DNA of 64,000 nucleotides, from contig NZ_CP051217.1 in the NCBI RefSeq assembly GCF_012516475.1, positions 1,612,001 to 1,676,000 of the forward strand, read 5' to 3'. The translations under genes were made by a program, and so were the position numbers. Below the pieces are notes generated by a model. The model was given only the letters and a program-made list of their open reading frames with translations, ran no database searches and had not been told where the DNA came from. This stretch comes from Parasphingorhabdus halotolerans. GTDB lineage: Bacteria; Pseudomonadota; Alphaproteobacteria; Sphingomonadales; Sphingomonadaceae. Of this stretch, positions 55,667 through 64,000 are shown in pieces (the stretch's first letter is position 1; every line of letters begins with the position of its first letter).

Positions 55667-56165
55667 CGGGCTTGTCAAAACTGCCTTGCCAGATTCCGCG
55701 TTTTGCTTTTTCTGCCAATCGTTCTTCATCGGCATAAATCACATCGTCAAAATTATCACCGGATATCGCTAGCCCTTGCGTCACCATCGCCGCGCCGAGG
55801 TCCAACCCTTTCTCGTCAGCGCAGCTAACAACCGCGCGTCCAAACTGATCGCGTACATAGAGATCACAATTAAACTCTTTGCCCTTCATCAGCATATCGA
55901 GACCGCCTCGTGCGGTTTTGCCACAGGCCCAAGGTTCATTGGCAGCGTCATTGCAGATTTGGCGGTATTCAGGGGCATCGATTCCATAAATGCGGAACTC
56001 ATCGGTCCCGATTTTGAAGCTATCGCCGTCAATGACCGCCGCTTGTCGACCATCAACCACGATGGTCTCTTCGCTATCAGCCCAGCGTTGCAACGCCCAT
56101 GCAAACGCGATGGCCAGCATGAACATGAATAAGGTACGGATTCTTTTGAACTTCGGTCGGGCCAT
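55638..56165 (-). CDS. Thermonuclease family (SNase-like) protein
   Basis: The 175-residue protein has an N-terminal membrane anchor or signal (about 8-28) and an SNase OB-fold. The active-site regions VIDGDSFKIGTDEFRIYGIDAPEYRQIC (Arg and Glu residues) and DLYVRDQFGRAVVSC are intact. It should be an envelope-located phosphodiesterase, degrading or scavenging nucleic acid. It is shorter at the C-terminus than staphylococcal nuclease-like proteins with extra repeats. The 3' end overlaps the rhodanese gene. Confidence 0.87.
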   Translation of the reverse strand: MARPKFKRIRTLFMFMLAIAFAWALQRWADSEETIVVDGRQAAVIDGDSFKIGTDEFRIYGIDAPEYRQICNDAANEPWACGKTARGGLDMLMKGKEFNCDLYVRDQFGRAVVSCADEKGLDLGAAMVTQGLAISGDNFDDVIYADEERLAEKAKRGIWQGSFDKPANWRAAHPR

Positions 56166-56230
56166 GGGGATGCCAGACTAGCGCGTTAATGAGGCATGGC
56201 ATCCATCAGGTCGCAGCATGCAATGCTTGT

Positions 56231-56581
56231 TCAGTCCGCCATAATCAAAGTTGGGTATTTTTTTACGATATGGTCAAATACCGCAGGATAGAGCGACTGA
56301 ACAAATTCACAGCCGTAATAATCGCCCTCAGCCCAACAAATCACGCTCTCAAGGGCGGCGAATGACGGCAAAGTCATATAAATCCGCTTTTCAGCGTTCA
56401 GCCGCGTGATACACCGCATGCGAAAACCGGTCAGCGAAAGATCAAGTATCATCGCGCTTACCCGGCCAAGGCCAGGTTCGCGTACTTCTGCTAATATCTC
56501 AACGCCAGCGCGCGTGGAGATCCGGTGATCTCCGCGCTTGAACTGCTTGTTCATCATACGCTCGCTTGGTTTGCCGTTCAT
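56231..56581 (-). CDS. PilZ domain protein, probable c-di-GMP receptor
   Basis: The 116-residue single-domain protein has both c-di-GMP contact motifs of PilZ: R-x-x-x-R (RGDHR) and D-x-S-x-x-G (DLSLTG). The barrel strands RMRCITRLNAEKRIYMTLP and CWAEGDYYGCEF follow. It probably responds to cyclic di-GMP; its output partner is unknown. The start is uncertain: ATG 56581 has AGGA 11 bases upstream, and MMNKQFKR 8 codons later is possible. Confidence 0.85.
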   Translation of the reverse strand: MNGKPSERMMNKQFKRGDHRISTRAGVEILAEVREPGLGRVSAMILDLSLTGFRMRCITRLNAEKRIYMTLPSFAALESVICWAEGDYYGCEFVQSLYPAVFDHIVKKYPTLIMAD

Positions 56582-56760
56582 AGTGAACTGGTTTCCTATT
56601 CCTCTGTCTTTTGGCTCTTCAGCAAAAAGATTGTTCCTGACCCATTCGTTCGGACTTTTTACAAGTACCAACAGAAGTTTATGCAATCGTTAACGAGGGC
56701 CATGTTTTATATAGTTAATAGACGGCAAAACACTCAAAAGGTTTAGACCCTTCTATCAGA

Positions 56761-57729
56761 TCAAGAACTACAGTCCGTTTGGCAGAGTTCTGCCTCTTCA
56801 TCTTCCAGCTCAATTTGGATGGTAATATGGTGAATAGCATATCGTTGTTTCATATGTTCCTGCACTTTTGCCAGGAAACCTTTGCCGGGATGGCCACCGG
56901 GCATCACCAAATGAGCGGTCATGGCTGTCTCGCTGGTGCTCATCGGCCAGATATGAAGGTCGTGAACCGCGGTTACTCCCGGCTCTGCGGAGAGAGAATT
57001 CATAACCTGTTCGACGTCAATATTGCGCGGAACGCCAGACAAAGACATCCTGACTGCTTCGGAAAGCAACCCCCAGGTGCTCCAGAATATAAGCGCGACA
57101 ATCAGCAGGCTGATAACCGGGTCTATCCAGTTCAGCCCGGTAAAGTAGATAAACACTCCGCCCAGAACGACCCCCGCAGACACCCCCGCATCAGCCATCA
57201 TGTGCAAGAAGGCGCCGCGAATGTTGATGTCATCTTTCTGCCCGCGCATGAACAACATCGCGGTGCCAAAGTTTATGGCGATACCGATGGAAGCAACAAT
57301 GATGACGGTAGTAGAAGAAATTTCACTGGGATTCCCAAAACGGCCAATGGCTTCCCAGGCAATTGCCCCGCAGGCCAGCAACAAAAATAGGCCATTAAGC
57401 AAAGCTGCGAGAATCGATGAACCGCCCAGACCATAAGTGAATTGTTTGCTCGGAGGCCGTTTGGCCAGTTCAGCGCCCGCCCATGCAACGGCCAGTCCCA
57501 GCACATCAGAAAGATTATGCCCGGCGTCCGCCAGCAAAGCCATAGAGCCTGATAGAAGTCCGTAAATGACCTCAACGACAATATAGATAGTGTTGAGCGC
57601 GATGCCTAGCGCGAAAGCCCGGCTGAAATTTGCAGGCATATGGCCGTGCGGGCCGTGGCGGTCATGGTGACTATGCCCGTGGGCATGACCATGTGCAATA
57701 TCATGACTGTGACGATGATGGCCGGACAT
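56761..57729 (-). CDS. Cation diffusion facilitator (CzcD/ZitB type) transporter
   Basis: The 322-residue inner-membrane protein exports zinc or related divalent metals in exchange for protons. Thirteen histidines lie in the first 30 residues. Six membrane helices follow, with DAGHNLSDVLGL in helix 2 and HMMADAGVSAG in helix 5 providing the H/D metal site. The cytosolic domain contains VTAVHDLHIWPMSTSETAMTAHLV. The AT-rich upstream region with near-palindromic sequence may hold a metal-sensor site. Confidence 0.94.
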   Translation of the reverse strand: MSGHHRHSHDIAHGHAHGHSHHDRHGPHGHMPANFSRAFALGIALNTIYIVVEVIYGLLSGSMALLADAGHNLSDVLGLAVAWAGAELAKRPPSKQFTYGLGGSSILAALLNGLFLLLACGAIAWEAIGRFGNPSEISSTTVIIVASIGIAINFGTAMLFMRGQKDDINIRGAFLHMMADAGVSAGVVLGGVFIYFTGLNWIDPVISLLIVALIFWSTWGLLSEAVRMSLSGVPRNIDVEQVMNSLSAEPGVTAVHDLHIWPMSTSETAMTAHLVMPGGHPGKGFLAKVQEHMKQRYAIHHITIQIELEDEEAELCQTDCSS

Positions 57730-57867
57730 CTTCGCTCCGATAAATTATTGTCTGCCCAATAAGGCGACGGTGTTTGTTAGCGATTACACCAATTTATCAG
57801 AGCGGGTCTACAATATAATTCAATATTTATAATATGTTATATCATTTGGCGTGTTTGATTGCCGAGA

Positions 57868-58122
57868 TTAATCGACAATCAAACCAATCGCTAGATAGAT
57901 CAGGATCGCAGAGCCAAAGCCGAAGATGGTGGCAAGTACGAAAATGATACGCAACAGATTTGCATCCATACCGGTCCAATTTGCGAGACCCGAGCATACG
58001 CCCATAAGCTTGCCATTGGCCTTGTCGAGGTGCAGTTTGTTTTTAGTCGTGTTGGTCATGGTATCTTTTTTTCTTTCTGTTGAAGGGAGCGGAGTGGGCC
58101 AGCTTTTCTTTTCGTCTGCCAT
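57868..58122 (-). CDS. PspC domain-containing protein
   Basis: This is a small protein with a single PspC domain: LHLDKANGKLMGVCSGLANWTGMDANLLRIIFVLATIFGFGSAILIYLAIGLIVD, including one strong membrane helix. PspC proteins belong to envelope-stress responses. I chose ATG 58122 (84 residues) because it overlaps the stop of the upstream 39-residue peptide gene (TGATG), implying coupling. The internal ATG at 58059 (63 residues) is possible. It is the last gene of a four-gene leftward set with three tandem small peptides. Confidence 0.85.
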   Translation of the reverse strand: MADEKKSWPTPLPSTERKKDTMTNTTKNKLHLDKANGKLMGVCSGLANWTGMDANLLRIIFVLATIFGFGSAILIYLAIGLIVD

Positions 58123-58241
58123 CAGATCACCAGTGAAGCGGCGGTGGTAGCGGCTGGGCCAACACTGGCACCTACGAATAGAGCTGCTGAAACAAGCGCT
58201 GCGAAAGCGGCTGCGAATGAATTTTGAAGATTATACGTCAC
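58122..58241 (-). CDS. 39-residue hydrophobic peptide, tandem copy C
   Basis: A GTG-started frame of 39 codons encodes MTYNLQNSFAAAFAALVSAA followed by LFVGASVGPAATTAASLVI. AAGGA lies 7 bases upstream, in the same CGAAAGGAAA context as copies A and B. The product has a short polar start and an Ala/Val-rich hydrophobic helix, like a signal peptide or single membrane segment. Its TGA overlaps the pspC start by one base. The function is unknown. Confidence 0.7.
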   Translation of the reverse strand: MTYNLQNSFAAAFAALVSAALFVGASVGPAATTAASLVI

Positions 58242-58269
58242 ATCTGTTTCCTTTCGGGTGTTGGTCAAA

Positions 58270-58389
58270 TTATACGATCAGGGATGCTGCGGTGTTCGCG
58301 GCAGGCGCTACACTTGCACTGACAAAAACGGCAGCGGAAAGAAGAGCTGCAAAAGCTGCGGTTATGTTGCTTTTCAAATTGTAAGTCAT
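58270..58389 (-). CDS. 39-residue hydrophobic peptide, tandem copy B
   Basis: This frame encodes MTYNLKSNITAAFAALLSAA then VFVSASVAPAANTAASLIV, 39 residues, from ATG with AAGGAAA upstream. It shares length, start, helix and the PAA-x-x-AASL-x-[IV] ending with copies A and C. It lies 28 bp before copy C. A Lys and a Ser/Asn-rich N-terminus precede the hydrophobic helix. The role is unknown. Confidence 0.72.
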   Translation of the reverse strand: MTYNLKSNITAAFAALLSAAVFVSASVAPAANTAASLIV

Positions 58390-58424
58390 GGGGATTTCCT
58401 TTCGGGGGATTTTGAATTGTGAGA

Positions 58425-58544
58425 TTAGATGACCAATGATGCTGCATTGCTTGCGGCCGGTCCTACGCTTGCGCCGACAAATACGGCTGCGGAGATAATG
58501 GCTGCAAAAGCGGCTGCGATATTGTTTGAGACATTCGAGAACAT
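58425..58544 (-). CDS. 39-residue hydrophobic peptide, tandem copy A
   Basis: This frame encodes MFSNVSNNIAAAFAAIISAA then VFVGASVGPAASNAASLVI, 39 residues, from ATG with AAAGGA 8 bases upstream. It is the first of the three tandem copies, each 120 bp long and spaced 28-35 bp apart. The conserved part is AAFAA-x-[ILV]-SAA-[VL]-FV-x-ASV-x-PAA, while the N-terminus varies. Coding is supported by three independent copies with kept length and ribosome sites. Confidence 0.72.
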   Translation of the reverse strand: MFSNVSNNIAAAFAAIISAAVFVGASVGPAASNAASLVI

Positions 58545-58808
58545 TTTTAATTCCTTTGGTTAAATCTGGGCTTCGAAGCATTCTCCGAAGATGTCTGATA
58601 CAGTGCATAGCGCGTGCCAGTTTCTATATATCATTCATTATCAGATACTTGGGTGTATATCGAAACTTAACCTATGTTAGTCAAAACCGAAATTTGGCAC
58701 TTATTGCTAACATTTAGCATTTAATGAATGGAGAATGAACAAAGGGCAGTAGCTGCATTGAATTTACTTCTATTCAGCCATGTCCATCGCTAGACATGGC
58801 GCCCTGAT

Positions 58809-59882
58809 ATGACCATCACCCGCCTCACGCTGAAAAATTTCCGCAACTATGCGCAGCTGCGCCTTGAGGCCACATCCGGCTTCATAGTGTTGAGTGGGGA
58901 AAATGGCGCCGGCAAAACCAATATATTGGAGGCTGTATCTTTATTGTCTCCCGGTCGCGGCCTCAGGCGCGCCGGCCTGACCGATATCGCAAGCGAAACA
59001 GGCGCAGGTGATTTTGCGGTGGCTGCCGAGATGGGCGATGTAAGCCTGGGCACAGGGACAAGCGTTGACCAACCGGAGCGACGCAAATCGCGCGTCAACG
59101 GCGCCGCAGTGCCAACCAACGATCTTGCGCAATGGCTTTCCATCTTGTGGCTGACTCCGGCAATGGATCGGCTGTTCATGGAAGGCGCGACTGGACGCCG
59201 TAATTTTCTGGATCGATTGGTTACCGCGTTAGAACCCGATCACGCACACAACTCGGGGCGCTATGACGCAGCAAGACGCGAACGCAACCGGTTGCTGGCA
59301 GATGATAGCACGCCTGATCCCGGCTGGCTCGACGGGCTGGATGGCCAACTCATACAACATGGTGCGGCGATAGCAAAGGCGCGCTTTCGTGCCGTCGATG
59401 CGCTCAATAACTTGCTCGCGGCCAGCGATGATGGTTTGTTTGCTTCGGCTCGCATCGCCCTCGATGATCAGGAATTACGAGACGAAGGTAGTTTGCGTCA
59501 AGCCATAGCATCAAGCCGTTCGGCAGATCGTGCAGCAGGGCGAACCCTACGCGGACCGCATCGGGCAGACATGCGGGTTTATCACCGGGCCAAGGACCAA
59601 CCGGCTGAAAAATGCTCCACGGGCGAGCAAAAGGCTCTGCTATTCTCGATCATTCTCGCCCATGCCGATCTTATCGCCGACCAGCGCGGCAACCGGCCGA
59701 TATTATTGCTTGATGAGGTGGCTGCGCATCTTGATCCACAGCGGCGCGCAGCGCTCTTTGCCAAACTGGCAGCAAAGGGTGGACAAGTATGGCTGACCGG
59801 CACCGAGCCCGAGCTTTTTAAAGATATACCCGAAGATGCCCTGCATTTCCGCGTGAACCAGGGCACCCTCGATTTACGCTAG
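58809..59882 (+). CDS. recF: DNA replication and repair protein RecF
   Basis: The 357-residue SMC-like ATPase loads RecA at gaps. It starts [20 protein letters not shown] and has Walker A GENGAGKT at 30-37. The signature [14 protein letters not shown] and Walker [14 protein letters not shown] with the D-loop lie near 300-312. Length is normal. It stands alone here, not beside dnaA or dnaN as in many bacteria. It diverges from the small-peptide/pspC set. Confidence 0.96.
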   Translation: MTITRLTLKNFRNYAQLRLEATSGFIVLSGENGAGKTNILEAVSLLSPGRGLRRAGLTDIASETGAGDFAVAAEMGDVSLGTGTSVDQPERRKSRVNGAAVPTNDLAQWLSILWLTPAMDRLFMEGATGRRNFLDRLVTALEPDHAHNSGRYDAARRERNRLLADDSTPDPGWLDGLDGQLIQHGAAIAKARFRAVDALNNLLAASDDGLFASARIALDDQELRDEGSLRQAIASSRSADRAAGRTLRGPHRADMRVYHRAKDQPAEKCSTGEQKALLFSIILAHADLIADQRGNRPILLLDEVAAHLDPQRRAALFAKLAAKGGQVWLTGTEPELFKDIPEDALHFRVNQGTLDLR

Positions 59883-59970
59883 ATCTCAAGTGTTTACACG
59901 CCATGGTTTACCGCCTGTTTACTATTATCTTTAGCACAGCGTTTGTAGCCAGTGTCTAATCACCACCAAG

Positions 59971-60654
59971 ATGATGATTCTCGCAAAAAATAGCCCGCAC
60001 AAGATTTTGGGTGCGTTGGTGCCCATTCTGCTGGTGATGCAGGCATTGCTATTCCCGCCTGCAGCCCGCGCGGAAAGCTATTTGCAATGTGTGCCATTTG
60101 CCCGGGAGCTAAGCGGAATTGAAATTTATGGTGACGCACATACCTGGTGGAAACAGGCGAAACACAAATATGAGCGCGGCAACCAACCCCAGCACGGCGC
60201 AATATTGTCGCTCAAGAGCCACGGCAAGATGCAACTTGGCCACGTAGCCGTGGTTAGCCAGATCATTGATAATCGGAATATTCTACTCAGTCACGCAAAC
60301 TGGTCGCCAATAAATGGCCGCCGCGGACAGATTGAGCGCAATGTCGCAGCCGTTGATGTATCGCGGGACAATGACTGGAGCCGTGTCAAAATCTGGTATG
60401 CACCGCTTGGCGGATTGGGCAAGACTGCTTATCCGGTAAATGGCTTTATCTATCCCGCTCGGCAATCGGACCGTAATGCAGAAGCCCGCCAATGGGCTTC
60501 CGCCAAGCCTGTCAAGCAGCCACGCGCGCCAAATCGCGATCTGTTTGCGCGAAATATGAAGGTGGAACTGGAACGCACGGCGCAGCGCGAACAAATGACA
60601 ACCGCCGAACCGGCGGACCTAATTGGAGAATTGCTGGACAGCATCGGCAACTAG
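59971..60654 (+). CDS. Exported CHAP domain amidase/peptidase
   Basis: The 227-residue protein has a signal peptide (about 1-35, ending ARAES) and a CHAP domain with catalytic Cys40 (YLQCVPFARELSG) and His91 (LGHVAVVSQI). The hallmark HANW segment follows near 108-111. It should cleave peptidoglycan peptides in the periplasm. The C-terminal 70 residues are polar and may be a linker. It is located between recF and mobA on the same strand. Confidence 0.9.
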   Translation: MMILAKNSPHKILGALVPILLVMQALLFPPAARAESYLQCVPFARELSGIEIYGDAHTWWKQAKHKYERGNQPQHGAILSLKSHGKMQLGHVAVVSQIIDNRNILLSHANWSPINGRRGQIERNVAAVDVSRDNDWSRVKIWYAPLGGLGKTAYPVNGFIYPARQSDRNAEARQWASAKPVKQPRAPNRDLFARNMKVELERTAQREQMTTAEPADLIGELLDSIGN

Positions 60655-60699
60655 CGACAATGTTCATCGCATGGGCTTAGCGTTTCAGAAATTTCACAA

Positions 60700-61278
60700 A
60701 TGAATGATAATCCGACACGCTGTCTGGTCATTTTGGCTGGCGGGCAATCACGGCGCATGGGTCAAGACAAAGCGACTATAGCGCTCGGTGGCGAACGGAT
60801 GATCGACAGGTTGATCGCTCGCTACAACACAAGCGTTGACCGGATAATCCTTTCATCGCCTCATGATTTTGGCACGGGTTTAGATTTCATCACCGATGAT
60901 CCAAACGCTCCCGGCGGACCAGTAGGTGCCATTTTCACATTGGCCACCGCGTTCGCTGGTCGTTGTCCGGACGTAGCCGGCTTTATGACAGCACCCGTTG
61001 ACGCGCCATTTGCCCCGATTGATCTCATCAAGCGGATGAACGCGCGTCAGGGCTGCGCGGTCGCATCGGGGCCAGACCGGCTCCATCCGACCTTTGCGCG
61101 TTGGGATTGCAATATGGTCGACACTGTTCGCAGATCCCATAACATTGAGGACGCCGCACCCTCACTCCAATGGCTCGCGCGCCAATGCGACGCTACCATT
61201 GTCGAATGGCCCGATGAGCAATCTTTCATGAACATCAATACGCCCGAGGATCTGTTTGTCGCAGAAAAACTGGCATAA
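60700..61278 (+). CDS. mobA: Molybdenum cofactor guanylyltransferase MobA
   Basis: The 192-residue enzyme attaches GMP to molybdopterin to form the bis-MGD cofactor. The nucleotide-binding signature LAGGQSRRMGQDK is at 12-24, the magnesium-binding region MTAPVDAPF follows, and the C-terminal FMNINTPEDL is typical. The gene is followed by a bidirectional terminator. No other molybdenum genes are in the window. Confidence 0.94.
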   Translation: MNDNPTRCLVILAGGQSRRMGQDKATIALGGERMIDRLIARYNTSVDRIILSSPHDFGTGLDFITDDPNAPGGPVGAIFTLATAFAGRCPDVAGFMTAPVDAPFAPIDLIKRMNARQGCAVASGPDRLHPTFARWDCNMVDTVRRSHNIEDAAPSLQWLARQCDATIVEWPDEQSFMNINTPEDLFVAEKLA

Positions 61279-61311
61279 AAAGGCCGGCACATGAGGGATG
61301 CGCCGGCCTTT
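61279..61311. terminator. Bidirectional terminator between mobA and a convergent gene
   Basis: AAAGGCCGGC (61279-61288) and GCCGGCCTTT (61302-61311) form a perfect 10-bp stem with a 13-base loop. T-runs flank it on both strands (a run of five on the minus side), suiting the convergent genes on either side. Confidence 0.85.
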
Positions 61312-61340
61312 CACATTGCGGTAAGCCGCGATGGATATAG

Positions 61341-61607
61341 TTATTTCAATTTGCGTATTTCTGACTTGGTCAGACTCGTCGTCAACTTGCCTTCAATATT
61401 GGAAAGCGTTTCGGACTGTATGCGGCGCACCTCGCCCTTGTAGATAACCAGAACATCGCCGTCGTCCGCCACCTGGTTAACCTTGGCAACACTGGAGCCT
61501 GAAGCATCAAAAAGGCGATCATTGCGCTCGGCATCGGCTGCAACTGCTGGAGAAGCTGCCAGTAAAAATGCGGTTGCGGCCATAATTATCGAAGAAGATC
61601 TGTTCAT
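61341..61607 (-). CDS. Small exported protein of unknown function
   Basis: The 88-residue product has a signal peptide (about 1-23, ending AVAAD) and a small, probably beta-rich mature part (AKVNQVADDGDVLVIYKGEVRRIQSETLSNIEGKLT). AGGA lies 7 bases before the ATG at 61607. A periplasmic location is inferred. No family is recognised and no operon partner is apparent. Confidence 0.75.
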   Translation of the reverse strand: MNRSSSIIMAATAFLLAASPAVAADAERNDRLFDASGSSVAKVNQVADDGDVLVIYKGEVRRIQSETLSNIEGKLTTSLTKSEIRKLK

Positions 61608-61833
61608 GTTCAATTCCTGTTTGGTTGGGAGAAGAACCTGCATAATGCCGCCGAGGCAATAAGTTGCAATATGAAATGTTGCACCTGCGAGTTGCATTTT
61701 TGCAATTGACGCGATTTCTGGAGATCAAAGCGAATGCCAGGACGCCTCAAATAATCATCGCGCCAATGATCTTGCGCAGCACATCGGTTGTGTGCCATCT
61801 TCACAATGATTTGAACAACGACCGGGAATATTT

Positions 61834-63267
61834 ATGAACCGCATCTCTTTGATTATCGCAGCTTTGGCTTTGCCTGCACTCGCCTTGCCCTCAGCAGCTA
61901 GAGCGGAAAATGAGGATATACTCTCGGGAATAGATGCGCGATCCAAAGAAGCAGCGGATAACGCCCGCAAAATCTGGGAATGGGCCGAAGTCGGTTATCA
62001 GGAAGAAAAAGCCAGCGGTCTGCTGAAGCAATCCCTTCGCACACAGGGTTTCAAGATCGAGTCAGGTGTGGCGGGCATCCCCACCGCCTTTGTTGCCGAA
62101 GCGGGTAATGGCGGGCCGGTAATAGCCATATTGGCCGAATATGATGCCCTGCCCGGCATAAACCAAGATGCCAAAGCTACGCGCTCACCCATAGATGGAA
62201 AACAAGCCGCTCACGCCTGCGGCCATAATCTTTTTGGCGCAGGATCGGTTGAAGCAGCCATTGCGGTGAAAAAATGGCTGGAAAAAACCGGCACACCTGG
62301 CCGCGTTCGGCTTTATGGCACACCGGCGGAAGAAGGCGGCAGCGGCAAAGTCTATATGGTTCGCGAAGGGCTCTTTAAGGACGTAGATTTCGCGCTCCAC
62401 TGGCACGCCGACGATGAGAACTCGGCGGCAGCCCGCACAACGCTTGCGAACCGCTCGGCCAAATTCCGTTTTCGCGGCGTCTCGGCCCATGCTGCTGGGG
62501 CGCCGGAAAAAGCGCGATCAGCCTTGGACGGCGTGGAATCGTTTAACGCGATGATCAATATGATGCGCGAGCATGTCCCGCAGGATGCCCGCATACACTA
62601 TGTCATCACCAACGGCGGCATCGCGCCCAATGTTGTCCCGGATTTTGCCGAAGTCTTTTACTATGTTCGCCACCCCGATCCTGATGGCGTCGATGCGATC
62701 TGGGCACGGGTTGAGGACGCGGCACGAGGCGCTGCTATGGGAACAGGGACCAAGGTCGATTGGGAAGTAATTCACGGGAATAACCCTCTGCTGGTGAATG
62801 AACCGCTGGCAAAAATGATGGATGCCAAGCTGCGGCAAATTGGCGGCATTACCTACACTCCCGACGAGCAAAAATTCGCTGAAACCATTTACGCTAGCTT
62901 TGACAAACCTTCCAACAAGCTTGGCAGCCAGGCAATGATCCAGCCCTACAGCAAATCACTAGGATATGGCTCCACTGATGTCGGCGATGTTTCCTATGCG
63001 ACGCCCACCGTTGGCCTGCGCACTGCGACATGGGTGCCAGGAACGTCTGCGCATAGCTGGCAATCTTCTGCCGCTAGCGGTATGTCCATCGGCTTCAAAG
63101 GTGTGCAGGTCGCGGCCAAGACACTGACGCTGGCCGCTATTGAGCTTTACACCAACCCAGAATTACGCGCCGAGGCCAAAGCGGAATTCGATGCAGCACG
63201 CGGACCGAATTATAAATATAAATCGCTGCTCGGTGACCGCAAACCACCTCTGGATTACCGGAAATAG
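61834..63267 (+). CDS. M20 family amidohydrolase, AbgB-like, exported
   Basis: The 477-residue metallohydrolase has a signal peptide (about 1-24, ending ARAEN). The M20 metal-binding motifs are all visible: KQAAHACGHNLFGAG, GTPAEEGGSGK, LHWHADDE and a late TSAHSWQSSAASGM. Sequence and length resemble AbgB, the subunit that cleaves p-aminobenzoyl-glutamate. A signal peptide points to periplasmic hydrolysis of an acylated amino acid. The substrate is inferred from family only. Confidence 0.92.
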   Translation: MNRISLIIAALALPALALPSAARAENEDILSGIDARSKEAADNARKIWEWAEVGYQEEKASGLLKQSLRTQGFKIESGVAGIPTAFVAEAGNGGPVIAILAEYDALPGINQDAKATRSPIDGKQAAHACGHNLFGAGSVEAAIAVKKWLEKTGTPGRVRLYGTPAEEGGSGKVYMVREGLFKDVDFALHWHADDENSAAARTTLANRSAKFRFRGVSAHAAGAPEKARSALDGVESFNAMINMMREHVPQDARIHYVITNGGIAPNVVPDFAEVFYYVRHPDPDGVDAIWARVEDAARGAAMGTGTKVDWEVIHGNNPLLVNEPLAKMMDAKLRQIGGITYTPDEQKFAETIYASFDKPSNKLGSQAMIQPYSKSLGYGSTDVGDVSYATPTVGLRTATWVPGTSAHSWQSSAASGMSIGFKGVQVAAKTLTLAAIELYTNPELRAEAKAEFDAARGPNYKYKSLLGDRKPPLDYRK

Positions 63268-63282
63268 TTTAAATTCCCTGCG

Positions 63283-64000
63283 CTAGCCGGACTTCACATC
63301 GCGGAACGGCATATTGCGGTCGACTTCAATTTCGCGAGGCAGGCCCAATATCCGTTCGGAGATAATATTACGCTGAATCTGATCGCTACCACCGCCGATG
63401 CTATTCATATAGGCTTTGGCGCTGTCAAAATTCATATCTGCGGAATCAGGGAAATCATCGCCATCAAGCAAGCTGTTGGCACCAAGTATTTCTCCTGCAA
63501 CTTTCGCTTCGCCATGCTGGATGCGCGACATGGCAAGCTTGCCCAGCGACATCAATGATGATGAACCGTTAGCCAGAATTTCCTGTTTCGCCCGCTTCAT
63601 ATTGAGTGCATTCAAATGCCGATAGGCGACCGCTTGGGCGATTTTCTGACGCAGTACCGGGTCGTCGAGCTTACCATGCCGCTTTGCCAGTTCGACCAAA
63701 GGCGGCACAGCGCTTTTTTCTTTGCCCTGCCGTTCGGTCGCGCCCTCGCCCATGATCAGACGCTCATAGGCTAGCGCGGTCTGCAAAACCTTCCAGCCGC
63801 CGTTCAGTTCTCCGACAATATAGCGCGCGGGGACGCGTGCTTCGGTGATAAATATCTCGTTAAACTCGGACTCGCCGGTAATCTGGTTGATCGGACGAAT
63901 TTCAACGCCGTCCTGCTTCATCGGGAAAATGAAAAAGCTGATGCCGCCATGCTTGGGCACATCCCAATCGGTTCGGGCGAGCAACATACCATAAGCCGCC
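63283..64000 (-). CDS. Acyl-CoA dehydrogenase family protein, C-terminal part (cut by window edge)
   Basis: The frame stays open to the window end, so the true start lies beyond 64000. The visible 239 residues cover the middle and C-terminal domains: PMKQDGVEIRPINQITGESEFNEIFITEARVPARYIVGELNGGWKVLQTALAYERLIMGEG and the C-terminal helices with GGGSDQIQRNIISERILGLPREIE. It is FAD-dependent and probably acts on an acyl-CoA in beta-oxidation-like catabolism. It converges with the M20 gene, 15 bp apart. Confidence 0.9.
   Translation of the reverse strand, partial: AAYGMLLARTDWDVPKHGGISFFIFPMKQDGVEIRPINQITGESEFNEIFITEARVPARYIVGELNGGWKVLQTALAYERLIMGEGATERQGKEKSAVPPLVELAKRHGKLDDPVLRQKIAQAVAYRHLNALNMKRAKQEILANGSSSLMSLGKLAMSRIQHGEAKVAGEILGANSLLDGDDFPDSADMNFDSAKAYMNSIGGGSDQIQRNIISERILGLPREIEVDRNMPFRDVKSG

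Noticed and set aside
61610..61804. Minus-strand frames between the small exported protein and the M20 gene
   Set aside because: They lack ribosome sites, overlap each other and the leader regions of both flanking genes, and show no protein-like pattern.

Overview
The window looks like the chromosome of an alphaproteobacterium, most likely a sphingomonad (Sphingorhabdus, Sphingopyxis or Parasphingorhabdus type). This is inferred from adk following secY, the zinc-free S14, the style of the exported proteins and the wealth of acyl-CoA dehydrogenase genes. No taxonomic search was possible. No rRNA, tRNA, IS element, prophage or CRISPR array was seen.

Layout. 1-912 is largely gene-free and holds a stable stem-loop and one tiny membrane-peptide gene. 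913-2248 encodes two exported proteins (DUF4197 and a lipoprotein). 2315-12448 is a fatty-acid type catabolic region. A leftward operon (two acyl-CoA dehydrogenases, one SDR) diverges from a rightward set (SDR, GPH-family transporter, ACAD11-like dehydrogenase, zinc alcohol dehydrogenase, APH-like kinase, SDR). The kinase, dehydrogenase and SDR resemble the bacterial 4-hydroxyacyl-CoA (levulinate, Lva) route. 12449-17016 has exported proteins: two related Arg/Asp/Tyr-rich proteins, a Tudor-like protein with a broken frame, and a prolyl oligopeptidase.

17115-43229 is the leftward translation cluster rpsL-rpsG-fusA-tuf, S10, spc, secY-adk and alpha. It is interrupted between adk and rpsM by a 6.6 kb block holding a lectin-like exported protein, a desuccinylase-like/RimK/RimB-like ribosome-modification module, gdhA and an SRPBCC protein. 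S12 carries Arg at residue 88, a position linked to streptomycin resistance. Hairpins and promoters divide the cluster into several transcription units.

43396-45694 is a type II restriction-modification pair, visibly more AT-rich than its neighbours, placed 5 bp from the rpsL promoter. 45715-47397 is a decayed tandem duplication of a DUF1304 gene and an addiction-module antitoxin, studded with palindromic repeats. 47522-49095 is a type III polyketide synthase with an ICMT-type methyltransferase, divergent from a membrane-anchored AraC regulator. A sterol-desaturase-family enzyme, a phasin with a histone-H1-like N-terminus, ClpS and a FrnE/DsbA protein follow.

53499-64000 is a mix of envelope and housekeeping genes: DUF1295, acyltransferase, rhodanese, nuclease, PilZ, CDF transporter, PspC, recF, CHAP, mobA, an M20 amidohydrolase and a truncated acyl-CoA dehydrogenase. 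Upstream of pspC, three tandem genes encode near-identical 39-residue hydrophobic peptides that appear undescribed. This is the most unusual element seen.
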